Shown here in pieces: positions 1-7,894 of a stretch of DNA of 64,000 bases; within the stretch, counting starts at the first letter, position 1, and each line of letters starts with the position of its first letter. The position numbers and the translations under genes are program-made. The DNA is from Sphingomonas brevis. GTDB lineage: Bacteria > Pseudomonadota > Alphaproteobacteria > Sphingomonadales > Sphingomonadaceae. A model generated the notes under the pieces. The model ran no database searches. It was not told the DNA's origin and saw only the letters and a program-made list of their open reading frames with translations. Where the stretch lies: positions 1,426,001 through 1,490,000 of the forward strand of contig NZ_JAMGBB010000001.1 in NCBI RefSeq assembly GCF_023516505.1, in the 5' to 3' direction.

Positions 1-1
1 C

Positions 2-133
2 CGTCATGGACAGCAGCTTTTCGGGATCCCCGCGACCCCGGGGCTTTCGCTTGCGATGGACGGCGCTGTGCCGGTCGCGCTGGTCGAAGGCGACGGGACC
101 ACGATCAAGGTCGTGCGCGGGTTCAACCTTTGA
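2..133 (+). CDS. truB: tRNA pseudouridine synthase B, C-terminal end (partial)
   Basis: Only the last 43 codons lie in the window; the start is beyond the left edge. The frame reads through [20 protein letters not shown] and ends KVVRGFNL before TGA. TruB makes pseudouridine 55 in the T-loop of tRNAs, and its C-terminal domain usually ends in a similar arginine-phenylalanine motif after a PVAL stretch. The gene lies 19 bp upstream of rpsO, the usual truB-rpsO-pnp order of proteobacteria. The assignment rests on this short C-terminal match plus position. Confidence 0.8.
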   Translation, partial: RHGQQLFGIPATPGLSLAMDGAVPVALVEGDGTTIKVVRGFNL

Positions 134-152
134 AACGAATAGGAGTGACACG

Positions 153-422
153 ATGTCGGTTACAGCTGAAAAGAAGCAGCAGATCATCAAGGACAACGCC
201 CGCCAACCGGACGACACTGGGTCGCCCGAGGTGCAGGTTGCGATCCTGACCGAGCGCATCATTAACCTGACCGAGCATTTCAAGACCCACGCGAAGGACA
301 ACCATTCGCGCCGTGGCCTCCTGATGCTGGTCAACAAGCGCCGCTCGCTGCTTGACTATCTCAAGCGCGAAGACGTCCAACGCTATAGTGATCTCATCAC
401 CAAGCTTGGCCTCCGCAAGTAA
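153..422 (+). CDS. rpsO: 30S ribosomal protein S15
   Basis: An 89-residue protein of the normal S15 length. S15 binds the central domain of 16S rRNA and is an early assembly protein of the small subunit. The family signature is visible in [16 protein letters not shown] (about 21-36) and in the conserved [19 protein letters not shown] stretch. The start is ATG 153, preceded by AGGAG at 141-145. An in-frame extension to position 6 exists but runs over truB and is not S15-like. A strong hairpin follows the stop codon. Confidence 0.98.
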   Translation: MSVTAEKKQQIIKDNARQPDDTGSPEVQVAILTERIINLTEHFKTHAKDNHSRRGLLMLVNKRRSLLDYLKREDVQRYSDLITKLGLRK

Positions 423-427
423 CATGC

Positions 428-456
428 AAGGGCGCCCGCGCGGCGCCCTTCGCATT
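428..456 (+). terminator. Hairpin after rpsO
   Basis: A perfect 9-bp stem (AAGGGCGCC at 428-436, GGCGCCCTT at 442-450) with a 5-base loop, starting 5 bases after the rpsO stop. The T-run after it is weak (CATTTT), so it may be a partial terminator or a 3'-end stabiliser of rpsO mRNA that lets some transcription continue into pnp. Confidence 0.7.
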
Positions 457-490
457 TTGGGGCTTCTCCGCATTCGGCGGAACGGCCTTT

Positions 491-565
491 GGGGCAATTT
501 AGGCCCCGCACCGCTCGCAGACCGGCTTTGTCTGCGGACCGGGTACCCACGAAAGTACCACTTTC
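491..565 (+). promoter_or_regulatory. Structured 5' leader of pnp (three hairpins)
   Basis: Three consecutive hairpins precede pnp. Stem 1 is 491-495/503-507 (GGGGC/GCCCC). Stem 2 is 516-522/530-536 (CGCAGAC/GTCTGCG, 7 bp). Stem 3 is 551-556/560-565 (GAAAGT/ACTTTC, 3-base loop). In E. coli the pnp leader hairpin is cut by RNase III and then degraded by PNPase as autoregulation. The same logic here is inferred from position and structure only. Confidence 0.5.
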
Positions 566-617
566 TTGGGCCGGAGCTGTCCCCGTAGGCATCTGGCCGC
601 GGGGTAAAGGAAATAAG

Positions 618-2990
618 ATGTTTGATATCAAAACCGTGGAAATCGAGCTCGGCGGAAAGACCCTCAAGCTCGAAACGGGCCGCGTTGCCCGTCAGGCCGA
701 CGGCGCCGTACTGGCGACCCTCGGCGAAACCGTCGTCCTCTGCGCCGTTACCGCCGCCAAGTCGGTCAAGCCCGGCCAGGACTTCTTCCCGCTGACCGTC
801 CACTATCAGGAAAAATTCTCGGCCGCCGGACGCATTCCGGGCGGCTTCTTCAAGCGTGAGCGCGGCGCGACCGAAAAGGAAACGCTGACCAGCCGCTTGA
901 TCGACCGTCCGATCCGTCCGCTGTTCCCCGAGGGCTTCTACAATGAAGTTCTCGTGATCGCGCAGGTCCTGTCCTACGATGGCGAGAATGAGCCCGACAT
1001 CCTGGCGATGATCGCCGCGTCGGCTGCCCTCACTATCTCCGGCGTTCCCTTCATGGGCCCGATCGGTGCCGCCCGCGTCGGCTACATCGATGGCGAATAT
1101 ATCCTCAACCCGACCCAGGAGCAGGTCAAGGAAGGCCAGCTCGACCTGGTCGTCGCCGGCACGCCCAATGCCGTGATGATGGTCGAATCCGAAGCCAAGG
1201 AGCTTTCGGAAGAGGTCATGCTCGGCGCTGTCATGTTTGCCCACAAGGCGTCGCAGAAGGTCTGCAACGCGATCATCTCGCTCGCCGAGAAGGCCGCCAA
1301 GGATCCGTGGGAGCTGGCTACCAGCGACGCGAAGACCGCCGCCAAGGACAAGCTCAAGAAGCTGGTCGGCAAGGACATTGAGGCGGCCTACAAGCTGACC
1401 GACAAGTCGCAGCGCTCGGCCGCGCTCAACGAGATCCGCGAGAAGGCCAAGGAAGCCTTCGCCGAAGCCGATCCGCAAGAGCAGATGGCGGCATCGAAGG
1501 CGGTCAAGAGCCTCGAGGCCGACATCGTCCGGACCGCTATCCTGAAGGAAGGCCGCCGCATCGACGGCCGCGACACCAAGACGGTCCGCCCGATCGAGGC
1601 GGTCGTCGGTTTCCTCCCCCGCACCCATGGCTCGTCGCTGTTCACCCGCGGCGAGACCCAGGCGATCGTATCGACCACGCTCGGCACCAAGGACGCCGAG
1701 CAGATGATCGACGGGCTGGAGGGCCTCTCCTACTCGCGCTTCATGGTCCACTATAACTTCCCGCCCTATTCGGTCGGTGAAGTTGGCCGTTTTGGCGCTC
1801 CGTCGCGCCGCGACACCGGCCACGGCAAGCTCGCCTGGCGCGCGCTGCACCCGATGCTGCCGAGCGCGGAGGAATTTCCCTATACGATCCGCGTCCTCTC
1901 CGACATCACCGAGAGCAATGGCTCCTCGTCGATGGCCACCGTTTGCGGCGGCAGCCTCGCGATGATGGACGCCGGCGTGCCGATGGCGCGTCCGGTTGCC
2001 GGCATCGCCATGGGCCTGATCCTCGAAGGCAAGGATTTCGCAGTGCTTTCCGACATCCTCGGCGACGAGGACCATCTTGGCGACATGGACTTTAAGGTCG
2101 CCGGCACGTCCGACGGCATCACCAGCCTGCAGATGGACATCAAGGTCGCCGGCATCACCCAGGAAATCATGCAGGTCGCCCTCGCCCAGGCGAAGGACGG
2201 CCGCGCGCACATCCTCGGTGAAATGGCCAAGGCGCTCGACCATACCCGCAGCGAACTGTCGGCCCATGCGCCGCGGATCGAAACGATGCAGATCCCCAAG
2301 GACAAGATCCGCGAAGTGATCGGCACCGGCGGCAAGGTCATCCGCGAGATCGTCGCCACCACCGGCGCCAAGGTAGACATCGACGACGAAGGCCTGATCA
2401 AGATCAGCTCGTCCGACCTGTCGCAGATCGAGGCCGCGCGCCAGTGGATCCACGGCATTGTCGCGGAGCCCGAGCCCGGCACCATCTACACCGGCAAGGT
2501 CGCCAGCATCGTCGATTTCGGCGCGTTCGTGACCTTCATGCCCGGCAAGGACGGGCTGGTCCACGTCAGCGAGATCAAGAACGAGCGGGTCGAGAACGTC
2601 CGCGACGTCTTGAGCGAGGGCCAGGAGGTCAAGGTCAAGCTGCTGGAAGTCGACCCGCGCGGCAAGGTTCGCCTGTCGATGCGCCTGGTCGACCAGGATA
2701 CCGGCGCCGAGCTGGAAGACACGCGCCCGCCCCGCGAGCCGCGTGAGGACCGTGGTCCGCGTGGCGATCGTGGTGATCGCGGCCCGCGCCGTGACGGCCG
2801 TGGCCCGCGCCGCGACGGCGGTGACCGCGATCGCGGTCCGCGTCGTGAAGGTGGCGATCGTGGTGACCGTGGTCCGCGCGGCGAAGGCCGTGGTGACCGT
2901 GGCCCGCGCCGCGAAGGCGGCGATCGCCAGCGCGACGACGGCCCCGCACCTGAATTCGCCCCGGCGTTCCTGCGGAACGACGACGAATAA
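618..2990 (+). CDS. pnp: Polyribonucleotide nucleotidyltransferase (PNPase)
   Basis: A 790-residue phosphorolytic 3'-5' exoribonuclease that works as a ring-shaped trimer in mRNA decay, often in the degradosome. Two RNase PH-like domains (about 12-145 and 310-540) flank an all-alpha linker; the GGFFKRERG loop of the first is visible. A KH domain follows with its GTGGK loop at 569-573, then an S1 domain at about 620-690. The last 85 residues are an unusual Arg/Gly/Asp-rich tail of [13 protein letters not shown] units, which makes the protein about 80 residues longer than E. coli PNPase. ATG 618 follows AAAGGAAATAAG. It lies downstream of rpsO with a structured leader. Confidence 0.97.
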   Translation: MFDIKTVEIELGGKTLKLETGRVARQADGAVLATLGETVVLCAVTAAKSVKPGQDFFPLTVHYQEKFSAAGRIPGGFFKRERGATEKETLTSRLIDRPIRPLFPEGFYNEVLVIAQVLSYDGENEPDILAMIAASAALTISGVPFMGPIGAARVGYIDGEYILNPTQEQVKEGQLDLVVAGTPNAVMMVESEAKELSEEVMLGAVMFAHKASQKVCNAIISLAEKAAKDPWELATSDAKTAAKDKLKKLVGKDIEAAYKLTDKSQRSAALNEIREKAKEAFAEADPQEQMAASKAVKSLEADIVRTAILKEGRRIDGRDTKTVRPIEAVVGFLPRTHGSSLFTRGETQAIVSTTLGTKDAEQMIDGLEGLSYSRFMVHYNFPPYSVGEVGRFGAPSRRDTGHGKLAWRALHPMLPSAEEFPYTIRVLSDITESNGSSSMATVCGGSLAMMDAGVPMARPVAGIAMGLILEGKDFAVLSDILGDEDHLGDMDFKVAGTSDGITSLQMDIKVAGITQEIMQVALAQAKDGRAHILGEMAKALDHTRSELSAHAPRIETMQIPKDKIREVIGTGGKVIREIVATTGAKVDIDDEGLIKISSSDLSQIEAARQWIHGIVAEPEPGTIYTGKVASIVDFGAFVTFMPGKDGLVHVSEIKNERVENVRDVLSEGQEVKVKLLEVDPRGKVRLSMRLVDQDTGAELEDTRPPREPREDRGPRGDRGDRGPRRDGRGPRRDGGDRDRGPRREGGDRGDRGPRGEGRGDRGPRREGGDRQRDDGPAPEFAPAFLRNDDE
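2740..2940 (+). repeat. Imperfect tandem repeats coding the PNPase RG-rich tail
   Basis: Short repeated units around CGTGGTCCGCG and GGCGATCGTGGTGA encode repeats of GDRG, PRRDG and PRREG. The array is low-complexity and leaves long open frames on both strands, which explains the spurious antisense frames here. Such arrays can change length by slippage. RG-rich tails are typical of RNA-binding or condensate-forming proteins; that function is inferred. Confidence 0.8.
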
Positions 2991-3042
2991 TCGAACTCGT
3001 CTTCATCCCGGCCAATGAGTCGGGGTGCTAGGCCGTAACAGG

Positions 3043-3107
3043 AAGGCCCTGGAGCTAGGTTCCCGTCAAAGCACTGCTTTGATGGGGCCTAGGTCCGGGG
3101 CCTTTTC
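3043..3107 (+). terminator. Rho-independent terminator of pnp
   Basis: A long, nearly complete hairpin runs from AAGGCC at 3043 to GGCCTT at 3104. Its centre pairs GTCAAAGC with GCTTTGAT around an ACT loop, and CTAGG with CCTAG. A T-rich stretch (CCTTTTCTT) follows. It lies 52 bases after the pnp stop, as expected for the end of the rpsO-pnp transcript. Confidence 0.85.
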
Positions 3108-3469
3108 TTATCGATGGCGTAGCCGATCGTTCCACGCTGCGACGTCGACCGCTTGTCGGCAACAAGCAAATTATTGTCGCCATCCGGGAAACACGCTTTC
3201 AAGATTGGTCTATTGGCGCTGCTCCCGGGGCCAGCCAATCCAGCGGCCCGGGGACGATCATCTGGGGAGGCTGATCGGGTACCGCGTACGGGGAGGGCCA
3301 AGCGTTTGCCCCCTTTTTCGTTTCGCCCTCCCCACCCCACTCCTTCATTGCAGAATATCGGCAGGTTGCAGCCCCAGGATATGCTGCTCGACCGGCACGG
3401 TCATTCGGAAGCTATAGCTGAGCCAACAAACGCGTTGCGTTTGCATCGCTATGCGGGAAAGCTCGCCGC
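3108..3469 (+). other. Non-coding gap between pnp terminator and the next gene
   Basis: I find no convincing gene here; frames on both strands lack a ribosome site or a recognisable family. One feature stands out: a perfect 9-bp inverted repeat, GGGGAGGGC at 3290-3298 and GCCCTCCCC at 3325-3333, enclosing a 26-base loop with a CCCCCTTTTTC run. It could be a second terminator-like structure or part of a small RNA. Confidence 0.4.
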
Positions 3470-3589
3470 ATGGTCAGGGATTTCCATGTCGACAATTCGG
3501 AGCTCGCCGGGCTGTCACTCAAGTTCGACCCGGGCGACCGGCTGAGCGCGGATACCGACCCGAGCGCCGACGGCGAAGCAGCGAAGTGA
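3470..3589 (+). CDS. Small hypothetical protein coupled to the next gene
   Basis: A 39-residue frame from ATG 3470, starting MVRDFHVDNSELAGLSLKFD and ending GEAAK. I do not recognise the family. The reason to list it is its stop: TGA at 3587-3589 overlaps the GTG start of the following hydrolase as GTGA, the pattern of translational coupling. It is short and acidic, with no signal peptide or membrane segment. The frame is open for 16 codons before the ATG but has no better start. It may be only a chance leader frame. Confidence 0.35.
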   Translation: MVRDFHVDNSELAGLSLKFDPGDRLSADTDPSADGEAAK

Positions 3590-4527
3590 AGCGCGTCGCC
3601 CTCATCATCGCGCTGGCGTCGGCCACCGCCGCCTCGGCGCAACCAGCCCCGCCGCTGCCGTTCGTGCTGAAGGAGCTTGGTCCGGGAGTCTATGCGGCCA
3701 TTGACGGGCCTGAGCATAAGGCCGGTTCCAACGCGGGCTTCGTCATCGGCGACGATGGAGTGCTGGTGATCGATGCGATGTTCACCCCGGACGCCTCGCG
3801 GGCCCTGGTCACCGAAATCCGCCGCCTGACGCCCAAGCCGATCCGCTATGTCGTCAACACCCATTATCACGCCGACCATACCGGCGGGGACCAGGTGCTG
3901 CGCGACGCCGGCGCGGTGATCATCGCGCACAGGAATGTCCGAGGCTGGGTCCGGACCAACAACATCAACCTGTTCGGCGACCGCATTACTCCTGAACTAA
4001 GGGCCAGGATCGAGACGCTTCCCCTGCCCGACCTCGTTACCGACAAGGACCTCATCGTGTGGCTCGGCGGGCGCAAGGTCGTGGTCAGGACGGTATTGGG
4101 GCATACCGGCGGCGACCTCATTGTCGCGGTGCCGGACGCGAAGGTCCTGTTTGCCGGCGACATGCTGTGGCGAAAGGTCGCGCCCAACCTGATCGACGGA
4201 TCGGTGTCGGAGTGGCAGGCAACGGCCGCGGACTTCGTTGCGTTGCCGGATGCAGCGGCCATGCGATTTGTGCCCGGCCACGGCGACGTCGCCGACGTGA
4301 GCGATGTACGGGACTTTCGCGCCTATCTGCTCGACATCCGAAGGCTGGTCGATGAGGGGCGTAAGGCAGGGTTTCAGGATCAGCTGCTGGTCCAGTCGGT
4401 GGCACCCAAGCTCCGGGCATTGCATCCCGACTGGACGATTAGCGATCGTGCCGTTGCGGCCGAAGTGCGCTACATGAACGATGAGCTGGCGGGGACCAAG
4501 AAGCGGCCTGTGCCCAGCCCCGAATGA
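3586..4527 (+). CDS. Secreted metallo-beta-lactamase-fold hydrolase
   Basis: A 313-residue protein with a cleavable signal peptide (MKRVALIIALASATAASA). The zinc motif HxHxDH is complete: H93, H95, D97, H98 in THYHADHTGG. Later ligand motifs GHTGGD, FAGDML and PGHGD are also present. These place it in the metallo-beta-lactamase superfamily, exported to the periplasm. The substrate could be a lactam, an ester or a lactone, and sequence alone does not decide it. The GTG start at 3586 puts the signal peptide at the N-terminus; the longer frame from 3451 would bury it. It overlaps a short upstream frame by 4 bp. Confidence 0.85.
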   Translation: MKRVALIIALASATAASAQPAPPLPFVLKELGPGVYAAIDGPEHKAGSNAGFVIGDDGVLVIDAMFTPDASRALVTEIRRLTPKPIRYVVNTHYHADHTGGDQVLRDAGAVIIAHRNVRGWVRTNNINLFGDRITPELRARIETLPLPDLVTDKDLIVWLGGRKVVVRTVLGHTGGDLIVAVPDAKVLFAGDMLWRKVAPNLIDGSVSEWQATAADFVALPDAAAMRFVPGHGDVADVSDVRDFRAYLLDIRRLVDEGRKAGFQDQLLVQSVAPKLRALHPDWTISDRAVAAEVRYMNDELAGTKKRPVPSPE

Positions 4528-4581
4528 GGATGCTTGCCGAATGATCGGCAACTGGACCAGCTCTCAAGCTAACGTCGAGCC

Positions 4582-4857
4582 TTAATTCCCGCCGCGGCCG
4601 TCGAACGGGTCCTCTCCGCTATGATAGGTCCCGCCGTGGACATGGCTGTCGACGTCAAGCATCCGATAGATGAGGCAACTGCCGACAATGGCGCTGAGGA
4701 ACATATAGCCCCCAACGACATAGAGCAGGATGGTCAGCCAATAATCCATCGTCGGATCCGCCGACAGCACAACGCCCGGCGCCACTGCGAGGAAGAACAG
4801 GAACAGGGCCGCGAGCACCCGTGCCACGCGGTCGATGTTGCCTACATTTTTGACCAT
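4582..4857 (-). CDS. DUF2892 (YgaP-like) small membrane protein, copy 1
   Basis: A 91-residue protein beginning MVKNVGNIDRVARVLAAL, the N-terminal signature of the DUF2892 family. Two hydrophobic segments follow (about 13-33 and 40-65), so it should be an inner-membrane hairpin. The hydrophilic tail ends SGEDPFDGRGGN. In other bacteria this domain often accompanies rhodanese or sulfur proteins; its function is unknown. The ribosome site GGAGGAGCG lies 7 bases before ATG. It is the second of two tandem paralogues; the upstream one is separated by 65 bp. Confidence 0.85.
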   Translation of the reverse strand: MVKNVGNIDRVARVLAALFLFFLAVAPGVVLSADPTMDYWLTILLYVVGGYMFLSAIVGSCLIYRMLDVDSHVHGGTYHSGEDPFDGRGGN

Positions 4858-4922
4858 GATGACGCTCCTCCACCTGGAGTCCGGGCGCCATCATCAGGTC
4901 GGCGCCGGCGGGCGCTCAGGAT

Positions 4923-5174
4923 TTAGTCGCCGCCGCGTCCGTCAAACACGTCCTCGCCACTGTAATAGGTGGCTTCCTGGTCGTGAGTGTTGACGTCGAG
5001 CAGCCTGTAAATGACGCACATGCCGATCAGCGCGGTCAGCGCCAAATAGCCGGCGAAGACATAAAAGGCCGTCGCCATCCACCCGTCGACCGCCGGAGTA
5101 AAGGCGACGAAAGCGAGCCCCGCCGCCACCACCAGCCGGACGACCCGGTCGGCATTGCCAACATTTTTCACCAT
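4923..5174 (-). CDS. DUF2892 small membrane protein, copy 2
   Basis: An 83-residue paralogue of the next gene, sharing MVKNVGN at the start, two membrane segments, and the tail SGEDVFDGRGGD. The ATG at 5174 is chosen because the leader GTGGAGGAGCGTC before it is the same as before copy 1, so the GTG at 5192 is part of the ribosome site and not the start. The pair probably arose by tandem duplication and is likely co-transcribed. The conserved acidic-glycine tail is the part least explained by the family. Confidence 0.85.
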   Translation of the reverse strand: MVKNVGNADRVVRLVVAAGLAFVAFTPAVDGWMATAFYVFAGYLALTALIGMCVIYRLLDVNTHDQEATYYSGEDVFDGRGGD

Positions 5175-5405
5175 GAAAAGACGCTCCTCCACTTGGGCGC
5201 GGCGCCTAGCCCATCTGCGACGCCGACCTTGCGGCGCGGGCGGCCCCCTAATCGACCGTTCGCGTCGCCCGCATCATAGCGCGTTTCGGGCCATCGGAGC
5301 AAATCCACGATTGGCCGAAAAGTGCGGTAAACGCGAGGTTAACAGCGGGTCTAGGCCAGCCGTCATGCGTTGCCAAGCGAAGAGTTGGGGAGCATAGGGT
5401 GAAAG

Positions 5406-5732
5406 GTGATTATCCGTCGCCTCTTTGCACTAGTGCTGACAATTGCCATGACGTTGGCACCGCTCGGCATGCCTGCGATGGCCGAGGTGACAACCCCTGC
5501 ATCGCATCATGACGCAATGACGAGCAGCGGACATTGCGACCAACAGGTGCCTGACAAGCACCACAAAGCGGCCGACAAGAATTGCTGCGTCGCCATGTGC
5601 ATCGCGGTTGTGATCCCGGCGAACATGACGGAACTGCCCTTCTACCATGTGTCGCGTGAGCGGCCGGCTTCGGACCTCGACCGCCGTGGCTTCCTTGGCG
5701 AAATCGCCACTCCCCCTCCACGCTCCGCCTGA
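5406..5732 (+). CDS. Secreted Cys/His-containing protein, copper-cluster type
   Basis: A 108-residue protein with a signal peptide ending at about residue 26 (APLGMPAMA). The mature part carries His clusters (ASHHDAM, DKHHKAADKNCC) and a CCVAMC motif, then ends EIATPPPRSA. Similar small proteins sit at the head of copper-resistance clusters in sphingomonads and resemble the DUF2946 type. A role in periplasmic copper binding is inferred from residues and from the Met/His-rich neighbours. The GTG start at 5406 follows AGGGTGAAAG; no ATG fits better. It heads a same-strand group with the next two genes. Confidence 0.6.
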   Translation: MIIRRLFALVLTIAMTLAPLGMPAMAEVTTPASHHDAMTSSGHCDQQVPDKHHKAADKNCCVAMCIAVVIPANMTELPFYHVSRERPASDLDRRGFLGEIATPPPRSA

Positions 5733-5758
5733 AATCGAACTTTCCAAAACTCGATTTC
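5731..5758 (+). repeat. Inverted repeat between metal-cluster genes
   Basis: A perfect 8-bp inverted repeat, GAAATCGA (5731-5738) and TCGATTTC (5751-5758), spaced by 12 bases. It overlaps the stop of the upstream gene and lies just before the GGAGAT ribosome site of the next. It could be an operator or an intercistronic hairpin. Confidence 0.5.
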
Positions 5759-5771
5759 GTGGAGATTAGAA

Positions 5772-5963
5772 ATGCTGAAATTGCTGACCGCGATCGCGCT
5801 GACGATCGCATTACCGGCCGTTGCCTATGCGGCGGACCCAGCCCCGCCGCCCAAGCAGGATTGCTGCGAGAAAATGAAGGCAGAGGGCAAGAAGTGCTGC
5901 TGTGAGGGCATGGACCATAAGGATCATGCCGAGCACGCCGAGCATGAAGCGCATCAGCGCTAG
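5772..5963 (+). CDS. Small secreted Cys/His-rich metal-binding protein
   Basis: A 63-residue protein with a signal peptide (MLKLLTAIALTIALPAVAYA) and a mature part of only about 43 residues. That part has two cysteine clusters (QDCCEKM, KKCCCEGM) and a His/Asp/Glu tail (MDHKDHAEHAEHEAHQR). The composition points to periplasmic binding of soft metals such as copper. I know no named family for it. The ribosome site GGAGAT precedes the ATG by 5 bases. It sits between two other metal-type secreted genes. Confidence 0.7.
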   Translation: MLKLLTAIALTIALPAVAYAADPAPPPKQDCCEKMKAEGKKCCCEGMDHKDHAEHAEHEAHQR

Positions 5964-5978
5964 TAAGCGTTAAGGGTC

Positions 5979-6005
5979 GGCGGCCTGTCTGATCGGTGGG
6001 CCGCC
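5979..6005 (+). promoter_or_regulatory. Hairpin upstream of the Met/His-rich outer-membrane gene
   Basis: A perfect 7-bp stem, GGCGGCC (5979-5985) with GGCCGCC (5999-6005), 13-base loop. It lies between the 63-residue gene and the next start (6030), just before the GGAGGT ribosome site. There is no T-run, so attenuation or RNA stability is more likely than simple termination. Confidence 0.45.
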
Positions 6006-6029
6006 GGTACCCCATTCGGAGGTCCACCT

Positions 6030-7616
6030 GTGATCAGTAGATATTTCGCGACGGTGAGCGCGGTGGCGCTTGCTAGTCTATCGGCGCCAGCCATGGCCCA
6101 ACATACTGGCCATGGCGGCATGACCATGCCCATGCCCCCCCAGCCTACCACCAAAAAGAAGTCCGTCGCCAAGAGGCCGGCCGCTAAGTCTTCGACGGCG
6201 GCGCCCAAGAAGAATCCAATCGCTACCCGGACTGCGCCGCCGGCGACGACGGATCATGCAACCATGGACCACGACGCGACGCAGACGCCTGCTGAGCCGA
6301 TGCCATCTCCAAGTGAGCCCATGGACCATTCGCAAATGGACCATGGCACCATGCCCACGTCACCCTCGGGCAACGAGCAGCCAATGCCGGTGGACCATTC
6401 ACAAATGGACCATTCGGTCATGGGGCATGATCAAATGTCATCCGGTGAGCATCCCGGCGCAATGAACGCCGCCTTCGGGCCTTATGAGATGACCCGCGAG
6501 TCCTCAGGCACTGCCTGGCAGCCGGACTCCTCGGACCACGGCGGCATTCATGTCATGAGCGGCGACTGGATGTTGATGGGCCACGCCCGGCTCAACCTGG
6601 TTTATGATCATCAGTCCGATGACCGCGGGGATGACAAGCTATTTGCATCCGGAATGCTGATGGGCATGGCCCGCCGCGAGATCGGCAACGGCACGCTTCA
6701 GTTCCGGGCCATGTTCAGCCCCGACCCGATCATGGGCAAGAAAGGCTATCCGTTGCTGCTGGCCAGCGGCGAAACCGCCGACGGGTCGACCCGCCTGATC
6801 GACCGCCAGCACCCGCACGACTTTTTCATGGAGCTTTCGGCCAGCCTATCCCAGAACATCGGCGCGAAGAGCAGCGTCTTCGTCTATGGCGGCCTGCCCG
6901 GCGAGCCGGCGTTTGGCCCACCGGCCTTCATGCACCGCGAGGCGATCCTGGATTCGCCGGAGGCCCCGATCAGCCATCATTGGCTGGATTCGACCCATAT
7001 CAGCTTCGGCGTGCTGACTGCCGGCCTGATCGTCGATCGGTTCAAGGTCGAGGTTAGCCGGTTCAACGGGCGCGAGCCCGACCAGCATCGCTGGAACTTC
7101 GAAACCGGGCCGCTGGATTCCACGGCCGTTCGCGTTTCATGGAACCCGGCTGCCAGTCTGGCCGTGCAGGGCAGCTGGGGTCATTTTGAGGATAGCGAGC
7201 AGTTGGAGCCGGGCGTCGACCAGAAACGCTGGTCGGCCAGTGCACTCTATGCGCGCGAAGTCGCGCCTGGCTGGAAGTTGGCCGGGACTTTGGCCTGGGG
7301 CCGCAAGACCATCGAGCACCACAAGGACGATGCCTATGTCGCCGAAGCATCGCTGAAGCATGGCCCGTGGACCGTCTTCGGCCGTGGCGAAGTCACCGAG
7401 AACCGCGAGCTGGTCGATGCCGAGGAACATGGCCCGGCCTTTTCGGTTGGCAAGGTCTCACTTGGTGCGATCCACGATTTCAAGTTGGGTGACCAGGTTG
7501 CGCTTGGCCTTGGCGGTCTGCTGGCGCTCAATTTCGTCCCCGACGATCTCAAGCCGCTTTACGGCAGCAGCAACCCGGTCGGTGCGATGGGCTTCGTCAG
7601 GCTGAAGGTCGAGTAG
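6030..7616 (+). CDS. Met/His-rich outer-membrane-type copper-associated protein
   Basis: A 528-residue protein with a signal peptide (to about residue 23, SAPAMA). Residues 24-150 are low-complexity and rich in Met, His, Pro and Lys, with repeats such as MDHSQMDHGTM and VDHSQMDHSVMGHDQM, the kind used for Cu(I) binding. From about 165 the sequence turns into alternating, aromatic-rich strands ending in VRLKVE, consistent with an outer-membrane beta-barrel. It resembles the CopB type in plan but is not a clear match. The GTG start at 6030 follows GGAGGTCCACCT. It ends a three-gene secreted metal cluster. Confidence 0.65.
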   Translation: MISRYFATVSAVALASLSAPAMAQHTGHGGMTMPMPPQPTTKKKSVAKRPAAKSSTAAPKKNPIATRTAPPATTDHATMDHDATQTPAEPMPSPSEPMDHSQMDHGTMPTSPSGNEQPMPVDHSQMDHSVMGHDQMSSGEHPGAMNAAFGPYEMTRESSGTAWQPDSSDHGGIHVMSGDWMLMGHARLNLVYDHQSDDRGDDKLFASGMLMGMARREIGNGTLQFRAMFSPDPIMGKKGYPLLLASGETADGSTRLIDRQHPHDFFMELSASLSQNIGAKSSVFVYGGLPGEPAFGPPAFMHREAILDSPEAPISHHWLDSTHISFGVLTAGLIVDRFKVEVSRFNGREPDQHRWNFETGPLDSTAVRVSWNPAASLAVQGSWGHFEDSEQLEPGVDQKRWSASALYAREVAPGWKLAGTLAWGRKTIEHHKDDAYVAEASLKHGPWTVFGRGEVTENRELVDAEEHGPAFSVGKVSLGAIHDFKLGDQVALGLGGLLALNFVPDDLKPLYGSSNPVGAMGFVRLKVE

Positions 7617-7620
7617 GGGC

Positions 7621-7696
7621 TGGTGGAGCTGAGGGGAATCGAACCCCTGACCTCTGCAGTGCGATTGCAGCGCTCTCCCATCTGAGCTACAGCCCC
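7621..7696 (-). tRNA. tRNA-Ala (anticodon CGC)
   Basis: A 76-base tRNA with encoded CCA. The reverse complement starts GGGGCTGTAGCTC and folds into a full cloverleaf: acceptor GGGGCTG/CAGCTCC, anticodon stem CTGCA/TGCAG, T-arm AGGGG/CCCCT. The anticodon loop ATCGCAC gives CGC, reading GCG alanine codons. The acceptor carries the G3:U70 wobble pair that marks alanine tRNAs. It is 4 bp from the end of the convergent outer-membrane gene. Confidence 0.97.
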
Positions 7697-7894
7697 GCAC
7701 CCTACGGTGGAGCGCCCCAATAGCCGCGCTTTCCACCTCTGGCAACGCCCCCTCCCCCTCCTTTTTCGCTCCGGCGCTCGACCCTTTCGCTTCGGCGTCA
7801 ACGCCGCCGCCCTGCCGGAACGGCACTCCTCAAAGTTCGTTGCTTCAATGAACTGGAAAAGCGGGCGGACTTGTCTGAATAAGGCGGAATTTCC

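Noticed and set aside
123-2564. 813-codon open frame on the minus strand across rpsO and pnp
   Set aside because: It is the high-GC antisense shadow of pnp: no ribosome site, low-complexity composition, and no recognisable family.
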